A stretch of 64,000 nt of DNA from Sporosarcina sp. P32b (GCF_002743335.1 NZ_PDZB01000005.1:1-64000); one strand, 5' to 3'; shown: positions 8,565 to 19,325, counted from the first letter of the stretch. A program made the numbers and translations. The notes: generated from the sequence alone by a model not told the origin.

Positions 8565-9116
8565 ATGCTTTGTGAAAACTGTAAGGAACGACCAGCTACT
8601 GTAGTGTTTAAACAAGAAACATCTAATGGTGTAACAGAGCGTCATTTATGTGATAAATGTGCGTTTTACTCACAAACATTTTCTTTTAGTCCGGATCAGG
8701 AGCCGTTATCCATTCAACAATTTCTAGCACACTGGTTGGGCGGATCAGAATTATTTTCAGAACAAAAAGCCGATGAGAGATTGCCGGATGGTCCAAAATG
8801 TCCGAATTGCGATTTGACCTTCCATCGTTTCCTTGATATCGGAAAGTTTGGCTGTGCAGAATGTTACGAAACATTTAGGGGGCAGCTACCACGAGTGTTT
8901 GCGAAATTGCATAATGGACATACTCAGCACCGTGGAAAAATCCCTGTTTCACTTAATGAACGATTTGCTTTAAAGAAAAAGCTTGAAGATATCCGTACAA
9001 AAATGCGGGAAGCCGTAGAAAATGAACGTTTTGAAGAAGCGGCCACTTTACGTGATGAGGCGAACCAAGTGAAAGAGCAACTGTCCGATGGGGGTGATGA
9101 TCAACATGTCATTTGA
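8565..9116 (+). CDS. mcsA: McsA, zinc-finger activator of the McsB arginine kinase
   Basis: McsA activates McsB and helps control CtsR and the ClpCP protease. The 183-residue protein shows two zinc modules of paired CxxC motifs: C3/C6 with C29/C32, and C79/C82 with C97/C100. A C-terminal UVR-type coiled-coil motif (about 142-177, FEEAATLRDE) follows. The order of domains and the place between ctsR and mcsB match the family. Its last codons overlap the mcsB start by 11 bases. Confidence 0.96.
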   Translation: MLCENCKERPATVVFKQETSNGVTERHLCDKCAFYSQTFSFSPDQEPLSIQQFLAHWLGGSELFSEQKADERLPDGPKCPNCDLTFHRFLDIGKFGCAECYETFRGQLPRVFAKLHNGHTQHRGKIPVSLNERFALKKKLEDIRTKMREAVENERFEEAATLRDEANQVKEQLSDGGDDQHVI

Positions 9117-10176
9117 AAAATTCATCAAACAGGAACTCACAGGCTGGATGGTAGCGGAAGGTGAGCATGCTGATATCGTCTTATCCACAAGGATCAGGCT
9201 GGCTCGTAATTTGCGTGATCATCTATTTCCAATAAGTGCTTCGCAGGAAGATGCAAACCGCGTAAGCGAAGCGTTGAATCAAGCGGTCGAGACGATGCAA
9301 GATCACCACTTTACAGGCACGACAATGGAAGATTTATCACCACTGGAAAGACAAATTTTAGTTGAGAAACATTTAGTCAGTCCGCAGTTGATCAATCCTG
9401 AAAAACATGGATCGGTTTTGCTGTCGGAAGACGAAAAAATTAGTATTATGGTGAATGAAGAAGATCATATTCGCATTCAATGTATTTATCCAGGCTTTCA
9501 AATAGATCAGGCGTACGAACATGCTGATCGAGTAGATAGCGAGCTAGAAGTGAATTTGAACTATGCTTTCGATGAAACATTCGGCTATTTAACAAGTTGT
9601 CCATCCAACACAGGTACGGGAATGCGCGCGTCTGTCATGATGCATTTACCTGCATTAACCATCACTAAGCAAATCGAGCGAATTATTCCTGCGATATCCA
9701 GGCTTGGGATGGTTGTACGTGGAAGTTATGGAGAGGGCAGTGAAGCACTCGGTAATATTTATCAAGTTTCCAATCAAATCACACTTGGCAAATCAGAAGA
9801 GGAAATCTTGAAAGATCTGGAAAGTATCTCTAAGCGCCTGATTGCGCATGAAAAGAAATCTCGTGAATTATTATTGGCTAAGTCGGAAGTTCACTTGGAG
9901 AATAGATTATTTAGGGCACTTGGTACATTGACTCATTCGCGGATCTTGCCGTCAGCAGAAGCGGCAAAATGTTTGTCTGATGTCCGTTTGGGTATTGATT
10001 TAGGTATCATTGAAAATATTGATATGACCGTCTTGAATGAATTGATGGTTTTCATGCAACCAGGATTTCTCCAACAATATGCGGAAGCGGAATTAACATC
10101 TGATGAACGAGATATACTTCGTGCACAATTATTCCGGGATCGGCTTGGTATAGAGAGATCTTCTGCACAAGAATAG
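9106..10176 (+). CDS. mcsB: McsB protein-arginine kinase
   Basis: McsB phosphorylates arginine residues, marking proteins for ClpCP and inactivating CtsR. The protein has the guanido-kinase fold with STRIRLARN near the N-terminus, the NEEDHIRIQ block, and the TSCPSNTGTGMRAS phosphagen-kinase-like segment. A C-terminal DVRLGIDLGII region completes it. The frame is open from 9088, but family N-termini (MSxxxFI) and a GGGGGTG ribosome site ten bases upstream support the ATG at 9106, giving 356 residues. A separate CtsR-controlled promoter follows before clpC. Confidence 0.96.
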   Translation: MSFEKFIKQELTGWMVAEGEHADIVLSTRIRLARNLRDHLFPISASQEDANRVSEALNQAVETMQDHHFTGTTMEDLSPLERQILVEKHLVSPQLINPEKHGSVLLSEDEKISIMVNEEDHIRIQCIYPGFQIDQAYEHADRVDSELEVNLNYAFDETFGYLTSCPSNTGTGMRASVMMHLPALTITKQIERIIPAISRLGMVVRGSYGEGSEALGNIYQVSNQITLGKSEEEILKDLESISKRLIAHEKKSRELLLAKSEVHLENRLFRALGTLTHSRILPSAEAAKCLSDVRLGIDLGIIENIDMTVLNELMVFMQPGFLQQYAEAELTSDERDILRAQLFRDRLGIERSSAQE

Positions 10177-10203
10177 GACAGTGATCAGTTATGAGCAAAG
10201 TTT

Positions 10204-10256
10204 TTGCAAGAAAGCCTCATAGCATTTATAATTAATCAAAGATAGTCAAAGTCAAT
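10204..10256 (+). promoter_or_regulatory. Second CtsR-controlled promoter, before clpC
   Basis: TTGCAA (10204-10209) and TATAAT (10227-10232) are spaced by 17 bases. AATCAAA-GAT-AGTCAAA (10234-10250) follows at once, with GTCAA at 10251-10255. The layout copies that before ctsR, so clpC can be induced on its own as well as by read-through. Confidence 0.9.
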
Positions 10257-10378
10257 ATGCGAATTAGGTTGTATCGCGAACTGACATGAATATATATAGT
10301 TATAGGAAACAAAGCATTGATGCGTTATTTTGCATAACATAGAATATAGTCCACTGATGAAGGAAGAGGGGAATGAAT

Positions 10379-12829
10379 ATGATGTTTAATCGATTTACAC
10401 AACGCGCACAAAAAGTTTTACAACTGGCTCAAGAAGAGGCTATTCGTTTAAAACATGAATCTATTGGTACTGAGCATATTTTACTTGGGTTGATTCGTGA
10501 AGGTGGCGGCATCGCGGCAAAAGCTCTTGAAGCGATTAGCGTGAATGCAGATACTATTGAACGAGAAGTAGAAATTCTAGTAGGTGTAGGCTCTAAAGAT
10601 GTGGGTCCGATCGTTCATTATACTCCTCGCGCAAAACGCGTTATCGAATTATCTGTTGATGAGTCTCGTAAATTAGGACATTCTTATATCGGCACTGAGC
10701 ATATTTTATTGGCTTTGATTCGAGAAGGAGAAGGTGTGGCGGCACGCGTTCTGAATAACGCCGGTGTTAGCTTGAACAAAGCTCGCCAACAAGTACTTCA
10801 ATTGCTTGGTAATGATGAAAGTTCTGTTGGCAACCCAGCGAATTCTGCAACAGCAGCCACGCCAACATTAGATGGCTTGGCGCGTGATTTAACTGAAATC
10901 GCACGTGAAGGTACGCTGGATCCGGTAATTGGACGAAGTAAAGAAATTACACGTGTGATTGAAGTGTTGGCACGTCGTACGAAAAACAATCCAGTGTTGA
11001 TTGGTGAACCGGGTGTAGGTAAAACGGCGATCGCAGAAGGTTTGGCACAGCAAGTTGTAAGTAACGAAGTGCCTGAAATATTGCGTGACAAACGTGTTAT
11101 GACACTAGATATGGGTACAGTCGTCGCAGGCACAAAATATCGCGGTGAGTTCGAAGATAGAATGAAGAAGGTAATGGAAGAAATCCGTCAAGCGGGTAAC
11201 ATTATTTTATTCATCGATGAATTGCACACGTTGATTGGTGCGGGTGGGGCAGAAGGTGCTATCGATGCATCCAATATCTTGAAGCCATCACTTGCACGCG
11301 GTGAACTACAATGTATTGGTGCTACAACACTTGACGAATACCGTAAATATATTGAAAAAGACGCAGCACTTGAACGACGTTTCCAACCGATTCAAGTTGA
11401 TGAGCCGTCTGTAGACGAAACAATTCAAATCATTAAAGGCTTGCGTGACCGTTACGAAGCGCATCACCGTGTGAAGATTACGGATGAAGCAGTGGAAGCA
11501 GCAGCGAAGATGTCTGATCGTTATATCTCGGACCGTTTCTTACCGGATAAAGCGATTGACTTAATTGACGAAGCTGGATCGAAAGTGCGTTTACGTTCGT
11601 ATACAACGCCTCCTAACTTGAAAGAGCTCGAGGTGAAGCTTGAAGCAATCCGTTCCGAGAAGAATGCAGCCGTGCAAAGCCAAGAATTTGAAAAGGCAGC
11701 TTCTTATCGTGATAAAGAGCAGAAGATGAAGGAAGAATTAGAAACAACTAAAGCAGCTTGGAAAGAGAAACAAGGGCAAACTGAGTCCGAAGTGACAGTA
11801 AATGATATCGCATCTGTTGTGGCGATGTGGACAGGAATTCCTGTTGACAAGATTGCGGAGACAGAGTCAGCTAAATTGCTGAACATGGAAGAAATTTTGC
11901 ATCAACGCGTCATTGGCCAAAAAGAAGCAGTGTTATCTATTTCGAAAGCCATCCGTCGTGCACGTGCAGGATTGAAAGATCCGAAACGTCCTATTGGTTC
12001 ATTCATTTTCCTCGGCCCGACTGGTGTAGGTAAAACTGAACTGGGCCGTGCGTTAGCGGAAGTGATGTTCGGCGATGAAGATGCGATGATTCGTATCGAT
12101 ATGTCCGAATATATGGAGAAACATTCTACATCTCGTCTAGTCGGATCACCTCCAGGCTATGTAGGGTATGAAGAAGGCGGCCAGTTAACGGAGAAAGTTC
12201 GCCGTAAGCCGTACTCAGTTGTACTACTTGATGAAATTGAAAAAGCGCATCCAGACGTTTTCAATATCTTATTGCAGGTATTAGAAGACGGACGCTTAAC
12301 GGATTCTAAAGGGCGTACAGTTGATTTCCGTAACACAGTAATTATCATGACTTCGAACGTTGGAGCGACGGAATTGAAGAAAAACCGCTATGTTGGCTTT
12401 AATATTCAAGACGGCGAATCCGATTACGATGACATGAAGGAAAAAATGCTTGCGGAATTGAAGAAAACATTCCGACCGGAGTTCTTGAACCGTGTGGATG
12501 ACATGATTGTCTTCCATTCATTGGAGAAAGAACACTTGCGTGAAATTGTCAGCTTGATGAGTGATGAACTTTCTAAGCGCTTGGCTGAACAGGACATCGA
12601 ATTGGTGTTAACTGAATCTGCTAAAGATAAGATCACGGAAGAGGGATATGATCCTGAATACGGAGCTCGTCCATTACGTCGTGCATTACAAAAGCATGTA
12701 GAAGATCGTTTATCTGAAGAGTTACTTGAAGGTAAAGTTCTGATGGGTGAAAAAGTAATCGTTGACGTAGAGGATGATAAATTTATCGTACGCACGGAGA
12801 AACAAACAGTAGTAGCAGCAGAAAAATAA
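10379..12829 (+). CDS. clpC: ClpC, Hsp100 ATPase of the ClpCP protease
   Basis: ClpC unfolds substrates, including arginine-phosphorylated proteins, and feeds them to ClpP. Domains in order: two N-terminal Clp repeats (about 3-145), AAA1 with Walker A GEPGVGKT at 209-216 and Walker B near LFIDELH, a middle UVR-containing coiled coil (about 415-465), AAA2 with GPTGVGKT at 546-553, and a C-terminal small domain. Length is 816 residues, close to the 810 of B. subtilis. The ATG at 10373 is too near the GAGGGG ribosome site (1 base), so the ATG at 10379 (MMFNRFTQ) is preferred. A CtsR box stands upstream and a strong terminator downstream. Confidence 0.97.
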   Translation: MMFNRFTQRAQKVLQLAQEEAIRLKHESIGTEHILLGLIREGGGIAAKALEAISVNADTIEREVEILVGVGSKDVGPIVHYTPRAKRVIELSVDESRKLGHSYIGTEHILLALIREGEGVAARVLNNAGVSLNKARQQVLQLLGNDESSVGNPANSATAATPTLDGLARDLTEIAREGTLDPVIGRSKEITRVIEVLARRTKNNPVLIGEPGVGKTAIAEGLAQQVVSNEVPEILRDKRVMTLDMGTVVAGTKYRGEFEDRMKKVMEEIRQAGNIILFIDELHTLIGAGGAEGAIDASNILKPSLARGELQCIGATTLDEYRKYIEKDAALERRFQPIQVDEPSVDETIQIIKGLRDRYEAHHRVKITDEAVEAAAKMSDRYISDRFLPDKAIDLIDEAGSKVRLRSYTTPPNLKELEVKLEAIRSEKNAAVQSQEFEKAASYRDKEQKMKEELETTKAAWKEKQGQTESEVTVNDIASVVAMWTGIPVDKIAETESAKLLNMEEILHQRVIGQKEAVLSISKAIRRARAGLKDPKRPIGSFIFLGPTGVGKTELGRALAEVMFGDEDAMIRIDMSEYMEKHSTSRLVGSPPGYVGYEEGGQLTEKVRRKPYSVVLLDEIEKAHPDVFNILLQVLEDGRLTDSKGRTVDFRNTVIIMTSNVGATELKKNRYVGFNIQDGESDYDDMKEKMLAELKKTFRPEFLNRVDDMIVFHSLEKEHLREIVSLMSDELSKRLAEQDIELVLTESAKDKITEEGYDPEYGARPLRRALQKHVEDRLSEELLEGKVLMGEKVIVDVEDDKFIVRTEKQTVVAAEK

Positions 12830-12843
12830 TAATATGATCAACC

Positions 12844-12892
12844 GGATAGCTCGCTCGCTTAGTTTTTAAAAAGCGCAGCGGGCTGTCCTTTT
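12844..12892 (+). terminator. Terminator after clpC
   Basis: A 12-pair stem (GGATAGCTCGCT, 12844-12855, with AGCGGGCTGTCC, 12877-12888, containing G-T pairs) extends by CGCTT/AAGCG, and TTTT follows. Confidence 0.85.
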
Positions 12893-12918
12893 CGTATTTT
12901 TAAATAAGGAGAGAGTGT

Positions 12919-14289
12919 ATGGCTAAGCGTAAATCAAAGTTCATGTGCCGTTCTTGTGGATATGAGTCTGCTAAGTGGATGGGCCGTTGTCCTGGTTGTG
13001 GAGAATGGAACACAATGGATGAAGAAGTAGAGATTGTACAAAAAGGACCGCGTGCCGCATTTCAACATGGCGAAAGAGTGAAACAGAAAGCTTTGCCGAT
13101 CAGTCAGGTGGAAATGGCTGAGGAGCCGCGTGTCAAAACGGAATTAGAAGAATTAAACCGCGTACTTGGAGGAGGAATTGTTCCAGGCTCGCTCATATTA
13201 ATCGGTGGAGATCCAGGTATCGGAAAATCTACATTGTTGCTTCAAGTATCATCGCTACTTGCAAATCAACAACAGCGCGTACTGTATATATCAGGTGAGG
13301 AATCGATCAAGCAAACAAAGTTACGTGCAGAACGATTAGGTGTGAAGTCGGATGAGTTATATATTTATGCCGAAACCGATCTCGCCATGATTAATGAAAC
13401 TGTGGATGAAGTGAAACCGCGATTTGTGGTGGTGGACTCCATTCAGACTGTTCATCATCCTGAAGTATCATCAGCACCTGGAAGTGTCTCGCAAGTGCGT
13501 GAATGTACCGCGGAACTTATGCGTATAGCTAAAACGCAAAATATTGCTATATTCCTCGTAGGTCACGTAACAAAAGAAGGACAAATTGCAGGACCACGAT
13601 TGCTTGAGCATATGGTGGATACAGTGCTGTATTTTGAAGGTGAACGTCACCACACATACCGTATTTTACGAAGTGTGAAAAACCGCTTTGGTTCTACCAA
13701 TGAAATTGCTATTTTTGAAATGTTGCAAGCTGGATTAAAGGAAGTCTTAAATCCATCAGAAATGTTCTTGCGTGAGAGATCACAAGGTGGAGCGGGCTCG
13801 ACCATTGTTGCTTCTATGGAAGGTACACGTCCTATACTTGTTGAAATTCAGGCATTGATGACGGCATCCAGTTTCAATTATCCGAAGCGCATGGCAACGG
13901 GATTGGATCAAAACCGCGTCCAGCTATTGATGGCGGTATTGGAAAAACGTGCAGGGATGCTATTACAGACACAAGATGCGTATATTAAGGTTGCGGGCGG
14001 CGTTAAGCTGGATGAGCCGGCCATTGATTTAGCGGTCTTGCTGAGTATTGTTTCTAGTTATCGCGACACGGCTGTAGGGGCGCGGGATTGTTTTGTTGGT
14101 GAAGTAGGGTTAACAGGAGAGGTTAGAAGGGTATCTAGAATAGAACAACGTGTCACGGAAGCGGCGAAGCTCGGTTTTGATCGCATTATCATTCCATCAT
14201 CTAATCTGGGTGGCTGGGATGTTCCGGCTGGAATTGAAGTAGTAGGTGTTGAAACGATAACGGAAGCGTTGGGAATGGCATTCAGATAA
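12919..14289 (+). CDS. radA: DNA repair protein RadA
   Basis: RadA (Sms) is a RecA-like helicase that processes recombination intermediates. The 456-residue protein has an N-terminal zinc finger (C10, C13, C24, C27), Walker [11 protein letters not shown] at 96-105, and the RadA signature KNRFG at 254-258. A C-terminal Lon-protease-like domain follows from about 300. It follows the clpC terminator and has its own ribosome site (AAGGAGAGAG). In Bacillus subtilis disA follows directly; here the next gene is yacL. Confidence 0.97.
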   Translation: MAKRKSKFMCRSCGYESAKWMGRCPGCGEWNTMDEEVEIVQKGPRAAFQHGERVKQKALPISQVEMAEEPRVKTELEELNRVLGGGIVPGSLILIGGDPGIGKSTLLLQVSSLLANQQQRVLYISGEESIKQTKLRAERLGVKSDELYIYAETDLAMINETVDEVKPRFVVVDSIQTVHHPEVSSAPGSVSQVRECTAELMRIAKTQNIAIFLVGHVTKEGQIAGPRLLEHMVDTVLYFEGERHHTYRILRSVKNRFGSTNEIAIFEMLQAGLKEVLNPSEMFLRERSQGGAGSTIVASMEGTRPILVEIQALMTASSFNYPKRMATGLDQNRVQLLMAVLEKRAGMLLQTQDAYIKVAGGVKLDEPAIDLAVLLSIVSSYRDTAVGARDCFVGEVGLTGEVRRVSRIEQRVTEAAKLGFDRIIIPSSNLGGWDVPAGIEVVGVETITEALGMAFR

Positions 14290-14360
14290 CATCTATTTAC
14301 ATGACTGGATGAGAAGGAAGGTAAGAAACTTTCCCGCTATCTAGATAGTCCTAGTAGGAG

Positions 14361-14390
14361 AAGTGAGGAATTTTCAGAAATTCCTCACTT
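14361..14390. repeat. Perfect 13-bp inverted repeat between radA and yacL
   Basis: AAGTGAGGAATTT (14361-14373) and its exact complement (14378-14390) flank a four-base loop TCAG. No T-run follows on either strand, so it is not a standard terminator. It could be a processing stem, a protein-binding site, or a weak terminator for radA. Confidence 0.7.
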
Positions 14391-14452
14391 AACCTAAGCG
14401 GCTAAGCATAATTCGTTGTATACTATTAGGAAGGAAAAGGAGGTGGAAGAAT

Positions 14453-15541
14453 ATGTTGAAAAGAGTAGTCCAAGTTTCATTCTTATTAATCGGAGGAACT
14501 CTCGGTGTTTTATTTTTACCGTACTTATTCGCTATGTTTGAGTTTACATCACGCCCCATCATAGAAAATCCTTATGTGGAGGCAATCATAGGAGCTATCA
14601 TTCTATTTTTATTAAGCCTATTTTTAACCGAGCCGATTGTCAATTTCATTAAATGGATTGAAGAAAGACTCCTGAAAGCACCGATTATGGATTTGTTATT
14701 CGGTACAATTGGGTTAGTCGTGGGATTAATCGTTGCATTTTTATTCAGTTTCGGACTAAGTGCGATTGGTTTTCCGGTAGTATCTTCTGTTGTGCCTGTT
14801 TTATTGTCTATTCTTCTCGGCTATTTAGGTTTCCAGGTAGGTTTTAAAAAGTGGGAAGAGTTCATTAATGCATTTTCTAATTTACGCTTAACAACAGCGA
14901 AAAAGAAAGAATCCGCAGAACCAGTCGTTACTCCACCACAAAAAGATGTATATAAATTATTGGATACTAGTGTCATTATCGATGGACGTATTGCGGATAT
15001 AGTGGGGACAGGATTTTTACAAGGGATTTTAGTGGTACCTCAGTTTGTACTGACAGAACTACAGCATATTGCCGATTCATCTGACACGTTGAAGCGAACA
15101 AAAGGTAGACGTGGCTTAGATATTCTAAAGCGTTTACAAAATGATGACGGTCCTCAAGTACTCATTACGGACGAAGATATTCCGAATGTAGCTGAAGTGG
15201 ATTTGAAGTTAGTTAAATTGGCGAAGAAAATGAATGGTTTAGTTGTAACGAATGATTTTAACTTAAATAAAGTATCAGATTTACATGGCGTCGCAGTTTT
15301 AAATATAAACGATCTCGCAAACGCAGTAAAACCGGTAGTTATTCCGGGTGAAGAAATGCACGTCGTCGTGATCAAGGATGGCAAAGAGCATAATCAAGGT
15401 GTTGCATACTTAGATGATGGCACAATGATCGTAATAGAAGATGGTCGGTCTCATATCGGAGATGCCATTGACGTTGTAGTAACAAGTGTATTGCAAACAT
15501 CTGCAGGACGAATGATTTTTGCGAAACCCAAAGGTCGATAA
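14453..15541 (+). CDS. yacL: Membrane-anchored PIN/TRAM domain protein (YacL-like)
   Basis: The 362-residue protein has four hydrophobic segments (about 5-25, 42-62, 80-102, 108-130). A PIN nuclease-like domain begins at LLDTSVIIDGRI (Asp171 is the first expected metal ligand), and a C-terminal TRAM domain (about 300-355) suggests RNA binding. The family is conserved in Firmicutes beside radA and ispD. A membrane-bound RNase role is inferred from domains, and no substrate is evident. The ribosome site AAGGAGGTGG is strong. Confidence 0.88.
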   Translation: MLKRVVQVSFLLIGGTLGVLFLPYLFAMFEFTSRPIIENPYVEAIIGAIILFLLSLFLTEPIVNFIKWIEERLLKAPIMDLLFGTIGLVVGLIVAFLFSFGLSAIGFPVVSSVVPVLLSILLGYLGFQVGFKKWEEFINAFSNLRLTTAKKKESAEPVVTPPQKDVYKLLDTSVIIDGRIADIVGTGFLQGILVVPQFVLTELQHIADSSDTLKRTKGRRGLDILKRLQNDDGPQVLITDEDIPNVAEVDLKLVKLAKKMNGLVVTNDFNLNKVSDLHGVAVLNINDLANAVKPVVIPGEEMHVVVIKDGKEHNQGVAYLDDGTMIVIEDGRSHIGDAIDVVVTSVLQTSAGRMIFAKPKGR

Positions 15542-15558
15542 CCAGCATAGAAAGCAGA

Positions 15559-16248
15559 GTGACAAATGTGAAATATACAGTGATGATTCCTGCTGCGGGA
15601 AGCGGCAAACGAATGGGTGCTGGACAAAATAAACTCTTCCTGAAAATTGGGGAGCATTCAATTTTGTATCATACAGTAAGTGTCTTTCAAGAAGACCCCA
15701 ATTGTGAAGAAGTCATTATGGCTGTAAAGCCTGAAGAGCAAGCCGTGATTGAAGGGATTCTTGAACAGCATCAACACGCGAAACCTATTACTTTTGTAAA
15801 GGGCGGTGGTGAGCGTCAAAACAGTGTTGCGGCTTGTATCTCTGCTTATAAAGGGGAAGGTATTGTTCTCGTCCATGACGCGGCTAGACCCTTCTTGAAT
15901 TCAACAGTCATTACAGAACTGGTGCGTACTGCGAATGAAAAAGGAGCAGCTATAGCGGCGGTTAAGGCGAAAGATACAATTAAGTACGCGGAAGATGGTA
16001 CTGTGAAAGAAACATTAGATCGTGAAAAGTTATGGCTTGTACAAACGCCACAGGCATTTCAATATAAATTGCTGAAAGCAGCGTCTGACTCTGCTATTCA
16101 AGAAGGTTTCCTCGGCACGGATGAATCCATGTTAGTGGAGCGTATTGGTCACGAAGTTCAAGTAGTGGAAGGCTCATATGACAATGTAAAGATGACAACC
16201 CAGGAAGATCTTGCGATAGGCGAAATCTTACTGGCAAGAAGAAAGTAG
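15559..16248 (+). CDS. ispD: 2-C-methyl-D-erythritol 4-phosphate cytidylyltransferase
   Basis: IspD joins CTP to methylerythritol phosphate in the non-mevalonate isoprenoid pathway. The 229-residue protein has the nucleotide-binding [10 protein letters not shown] near the N-terminus, [10 protein letters not shown] and the [10 protein letters not shown] region of the family. The start is a GTG at 15559, or possibly the GTG at 15568 (MKYTVMIP); the ribosome site is weak for both. The next gene, ispF, encodes a later step of the same pathway and begins 14 bases downstream, so the two are probably co-translated. Confidence 0.95.
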   Translation: MTNVKYTVMIPAAGSGKRMGAGQNKLFLKIGEHSILYHTVSVFQEDPNCEEVIMAVKPEEQAVIEGILEQHQHAKPITFVKGGGERQNSVAACISAYKGEGIVLVHDAARPFLNSTVITELVRTANEKGAAIAAVKAKDTIKYAEDGTVKETLDREKLWLVQTPQAFQYKLLKAASDSAIQEGFLGTDESMLVERIGHEVQVVEGSYDNVKMTTQEDLAIGEILLARRK

Positions 16249-16261
16249 GAGGAATAATCAC

Positions 16262-16741
16262 ATGTTTCGAATTGGACAGGGTTTTGATGTACATGCATTT
16301 GAAGAAGGTAGACCACTCATTATCGGAGGCATAACCATTCCGCACACAAAAGGATTAATCGGTCACTCTGATGCGGATGTGCTATTACACACAGTAACAG
16401 ACGCTGCACTTGGTGCGATTGGTAAAGTGGATATTGGCACACATTTCCCAGATACGGATGATGCGTTCAAAGACGCCGATTCTGCTATTTTATTGGAGAA
16501 AGTATGGGCGATGGTAAAAGACGAAGGCTATCGTTTAGGTAATATTGATTGTACGATTATTGCGCAACGTCCGAAAATGGCACCTTATATTGGAGACATT
16601 CGTGAGCGCGTGGCAGAATTGCTTGAAGCAGATCTGTCGCAAGTGAATGTGAAAGCTACGACTACGGAACGTCTAGGCTTCCCTGGGCGTGAAGAAGGAA
16701 TCGCAGCGATGGCAACGATTTTACTGATGAAAAACCAGTAA
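16262..16741 (+). CDS. ispF: 2-C-methyl-D-erythritol 2,4-cyclodiphosphate synthase
   Basis: IspF cyclises CDP-methylerythritol phosphate with release of CMP. At 159 residues it has the usual family length. Near the start, [11 protein letters not shown] carries the metal ligands Asp8 and His10, and [11 protein letters not shown] supplies another metal histidine. The C-terminal [17 protein letters not shown] block is also typical. It lies 14 bases after ispD with a good ribosome site (TAGGAGG). Confidence 0.97.
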   Translation: MFRIGQGFDVHAFEEGRPLIIGGITIPHTKGLIGHSDADVLLHTVTDAALGAIGKVDIGTHFPDTDDAFKDADSAILLEKVWAMVKDEGYRLGNIDCTIIAQRPKMAPYIGDIRERVAELLEADLSQVNVKATTTERLGFPGREEGIAAMATILLMKNQ

Positions 16742-16824
16742 CTTTCAAAACATCTTCTAGAGTGTTAAAATAGATAGGAAATTATATAAGAACGTAATCA
16801 ATTCGAAACGGAGAGGTAAATATT

Positions 16825-18285
16825 ATGACACAAGAAGTACGTGTGCGTTATGCACCGAGTCCAACAGGCCAACTACATATTGGTGGAGCGCGGACCGCGT
16901 TATTCAACTATTTATTCGCTCGTCACTATGACGGGAAATTCATTGTTCGTATTGAAGATACGGATACTGCACGAAATATTGAAAGTGGAGAACTATCACA
17001 ACTTGAAAACTTAACGTGGCTCGGTATCCATCATGACGAATCAATTGATATTGGCGGAGAATACGGGCCGTATCGTCAAATGGAACGTCTGGATTTATAT
17101 AAGAAGTATGCAGATGAAATGCTTGAAAATGGAAATGCCTATAAATGTTTCTGTACTCCTGAAGAGCTTGAAGCAAAGCGTGACGCGCAGAAAGAAGCGG
17201 GAATCGCAGCGCCTATGTATGATGGAACTTGCCGCCATTTGACAGCGGAACAAGTTGCGCAAAATGAAGAAGCAGGAAAATCTTACAATATCCGCATGCG
17301 TGTTCCTGAAGACGTTACGTATACAATCGATGACCTTGTGCGCGGTGAAGTCACATTCGAATCAAAAGACATTGGTGACTGGGTTATGGTTAAGACAAAT
17401 GGTATTCCAACGTATAACTTTGCTGTAGTAGTCGATGATCATTTGATGAAAATCTCGCATGTTTTCCGTGGAGAAGAGCACTTGACGAATACACCGAAGC
17501 AACTAATGGTGTTTGACGTATTCGGTTGGGACCACCCACGATTTGGTCATATGACGCTAATCGTCAACGAAGAACGTAAAAAGCTTTCAAAACGTGATGA
17601 ATCAATCATTCAATTCATTACACAATATAAGGATTTAGGGTATTTGCCAGAAGCGATGTTTAATTTCTTCGCTTTACTTGGTTGGTCGCCTGTCGGAGAA
17701 GAGGAGATTTTCTCTCATGACGAACTCGTGAAACAATTCGATGAGTCTCGCTTGTCGAAATCACCTTCCATGTTCGACACGGATAAACTGACGTGGATGA
17801 ATAACCAATATATAAAAAAGTTGTCATTAGAAGAAGTCATTGAATTAACATTGCCTCATCTACAAGCAGCTGAACTGGTTTCGGAAAATATGTCTGCTGA
17901 AGAACAAACATGGGTACACGATTTGATCGCGCTATACCACGGTCAATTGAGCTTTGGCGCTGAAATTGTTGAGTTATCTGCCCAGTTCTTCCACGACACA
18001 TTGGAATATGATGAAACAGCATCGGAAATTTTGGCTAGTGAACAAGTACCTGAAGTGATGACGTCACTTAAGAAGCAGCTAGAAGAATTAGAAACTTTTG
18101 ATGCACCATCTATTAAAGCGGCAATTAAAGCAGTTCAAAAAGAAACGGGACATAAAGGTAAGAACTTATTCATGCCAGTACGTGTTGTAGCAACTGGACA
18201 GACGTCAGGTCCTGAACTACCGGATGCAATTGCACTGATTGGTAAAGAAAAAATCATTCAACGCGTTGGAAAATTTGCAAAATAA
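16825..18285 (+). CDS. gltX: Glutamyl-tRNA synthetase
   Basis: A class I aminoacyl-tRNA synthetase that charges tRNA-Glu, and in Gram-positives usually tRNA-Gln as well, for later amidation. The 486-residue protein has the HIGH-type motif [13 protein letters not shown] at the N-terminus and the KMSKS-type motif KKLSKRDE near 253-260. A C-terminal anticodon-binding region completes it. It has its own ribosome site (CGGAGAGG). It is separated from cysE by a promoter and a T-box leader, so the Cys-responsive control does not cover gltX. Confidence 0.97.
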   Translation: MTQEVRVRYAPSPTGQLHIGGARTALFNYLFARHYDGKFIVRIEDTDTARNIESGELSQLENLTWLGIHHDESIDIGGEYGPYRQMERLDLYKKYADEMLENGNAYKCFCTPEELEAKRDAQKEAGIAAPMYDGTCRHLTAEQVAQNEEAGKSYNIRMRVPEDVTYTIDDLVRGEVTFESKDIGDWVMVKTNGIPTYNFAVVVDDHLMKISHVFRGEEHLTNTPKQLMVFDVFGWDHPRFGHMTLIVNEERKKLSKRDESIIQFITQYKDLGYLPEAMFNFFALLGWSPVGEEEIFSHDELVKQFDESRLSKSPSMFDTDKLTWMNNQYIKKLSLEEVIELTLPHLQAAELVSENMSAEEQTWVHDLIALYHGQLSFGAEIVELSAQFFHDTLEYDETASEILASEQVPEVMTSLKKQLEELETFDAPSIKAAIKAVQKETGHKGKNLFMPVRVVATGQTSGPELPDAIALIGKEKIIQRVGKFAK

Positions 18286-18291
18286 ACAATA

Positions 18292-18319
18292 TTGACATTT
18301 CAATGAATTTCTGTAAAAT
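18292..18319 (+). promoter_or_regulatory. Promoter of cysE-cysS
   Basis: TTGACA (18292-18297) and TAAAAT (18314-18319), spaced by 16 bases, lie directly before the T-box leader. Confidence 0.75.
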
Positions 18320-18329
18320 GAACCTAATA

Positions 18330-18585
18330 TGAAATTGTCATATGGAAAGCGTCGAGAAGGAAAGTACATAGTGGATACTCTGTAGAGAGGGTCATCTAGG
18401 CTGGAAATGACCTGAGTCGTTCACTATCGAAATGCACCTTTGAGCGATGAGCCGAAACTGTTAGTAGGCCATACGTATAGTCTGCGTTAAAGACATTAAG
18501 CGGGGAACAATTACGTTCTCAAGCGGAGTGGAACCACGCATTTAATGCGTCTCTGTCATCATGAGTGACGGGGGCGCTTTTTTTT
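18330..18585 (+). promoter_or_regulatory. T-box leader, cysteine-specific
   Basis: The leader has stem I, then a specifier-loop segment GAAATGCACC in which TGC (18433-18435) is a cysteine codon. The conserved T-box AGTGGAACCACGC follows, with the TGGA bulge at 18529-18532. A 12-pair terminator (18547-18577) ends in eight T. The A of TGGA pairs with a U discriminator base, as in tRNA-Cys, which agrees with the specifier. Uncharged tRNA-Cys would favour read-through into cysE-cysS. Confidence 0.93.
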
Positions 18586-18650
18586 ATCTCAAGAAATTTT
18601 TCTATAGTGGAAATCGCCGTCATGTGAAAGCAGAAAAAGGGGGAAGTTCA

Positions 18651-19325
18651 TTGTTCAAACGTATGAAAGAAGATATTCGTTGTATTTTCGATCAAGATCC
18701 GGCAGCCCGCAGTACCATTGAAGTAGTCTTAACGTATTCGGGGTTGCATGCGATTTGGATGCACCGTATCGCGCATGTGTTTTATAAGCGTAATCTTCGG
18801 TTTTTGGCTCGTATCGTATCGCAAGTTAGCAGGTTTTTCACGGGTATCGAGATTCATCCCGGAGCCGTGATAGGCAGACGTCTTTTCATTGATCATGGAA
18901 TGGGCGTAGTGATAGGGGAAACATGTGAAATTGGCGACGATGTAACACTTTATCAAGGTGTTACACTAGGGGGAACAGGAAAAGAAGGCGGGAAGCGACA
19001 TCCGACGCTCTGTGATAATGTATTAGTTGCGTCCGGTGCCAAAGTACTTGGTTCCATTACGATTGGTGAGAATAGTAAGGTAGGAGCGGGTTCGGTCATC
19101 TTGAAAGAAGTGCCGCCCAACTCTACAGTGGTTGGAATACCAGGGAAAATCGTTATTTCAAATGGTGTACGTGTGAAGAATAAATTGGATCATTCTACGC
19201 AAGATCCTATTGCGGATGAAATTAAACGATTAGAAAAGCAAATTCAGGAGTTGAAGCTGCGTACTGAGCAGTTGGAAACCGAGAATGGAAAAAAGGGTGA
19301 TTTACATGAGCATTCAACTTTATAA
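18651..19325 (+). CDS. cysE: Serine O-acetyltransferase
   Basis: CysE acetylates serine with acetyl-CoA, the first step of cysteine synthesis. The protein shows the N-terminal helical domain ([17 protein letters not shown]), the left-handed beta-helix hexapeptide repeats, and the catalytic [17 protein letters not shown] region. A coiled-coil-like C-terminus follows. The frame is open from 18561, but that start falls inside the T-box terminator hairpin. A TTG at 18651 sits eight bases after AAGGGGG and matches the family N-terminus, giving 224 residues. It overlaps cysS by 20 bases. Control is by the Cys T-box. Confidence 0.95.
   Translation: MFKRMKEDIRCIFDQDPAARSTIEVVLTYSGLHAIWMHRIAHVFYKRNLRFLARIVSQVSRFFTGIEIHPGAVIGRRLFIDHGMGVVIGETCEIGDDVTLYQGVTLGGTGKEGGKRHPTLCDNVLVASGAKVLGSITIGENSKVGAGSVILKEVPPNSTVVGIPGKIVISNGVRVKNKLDHSTQDPIADEIKRLEKQIQELKLRTEQLETENGKKGDLHEHSTL

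Noticed and set aside
9088-9116. Possible frameshift or fusion between mcsA and mcsB
   Set aside because: The overlap is explained by mcsB starting at 9106 inside the end of mcsA; both proteins are full length.
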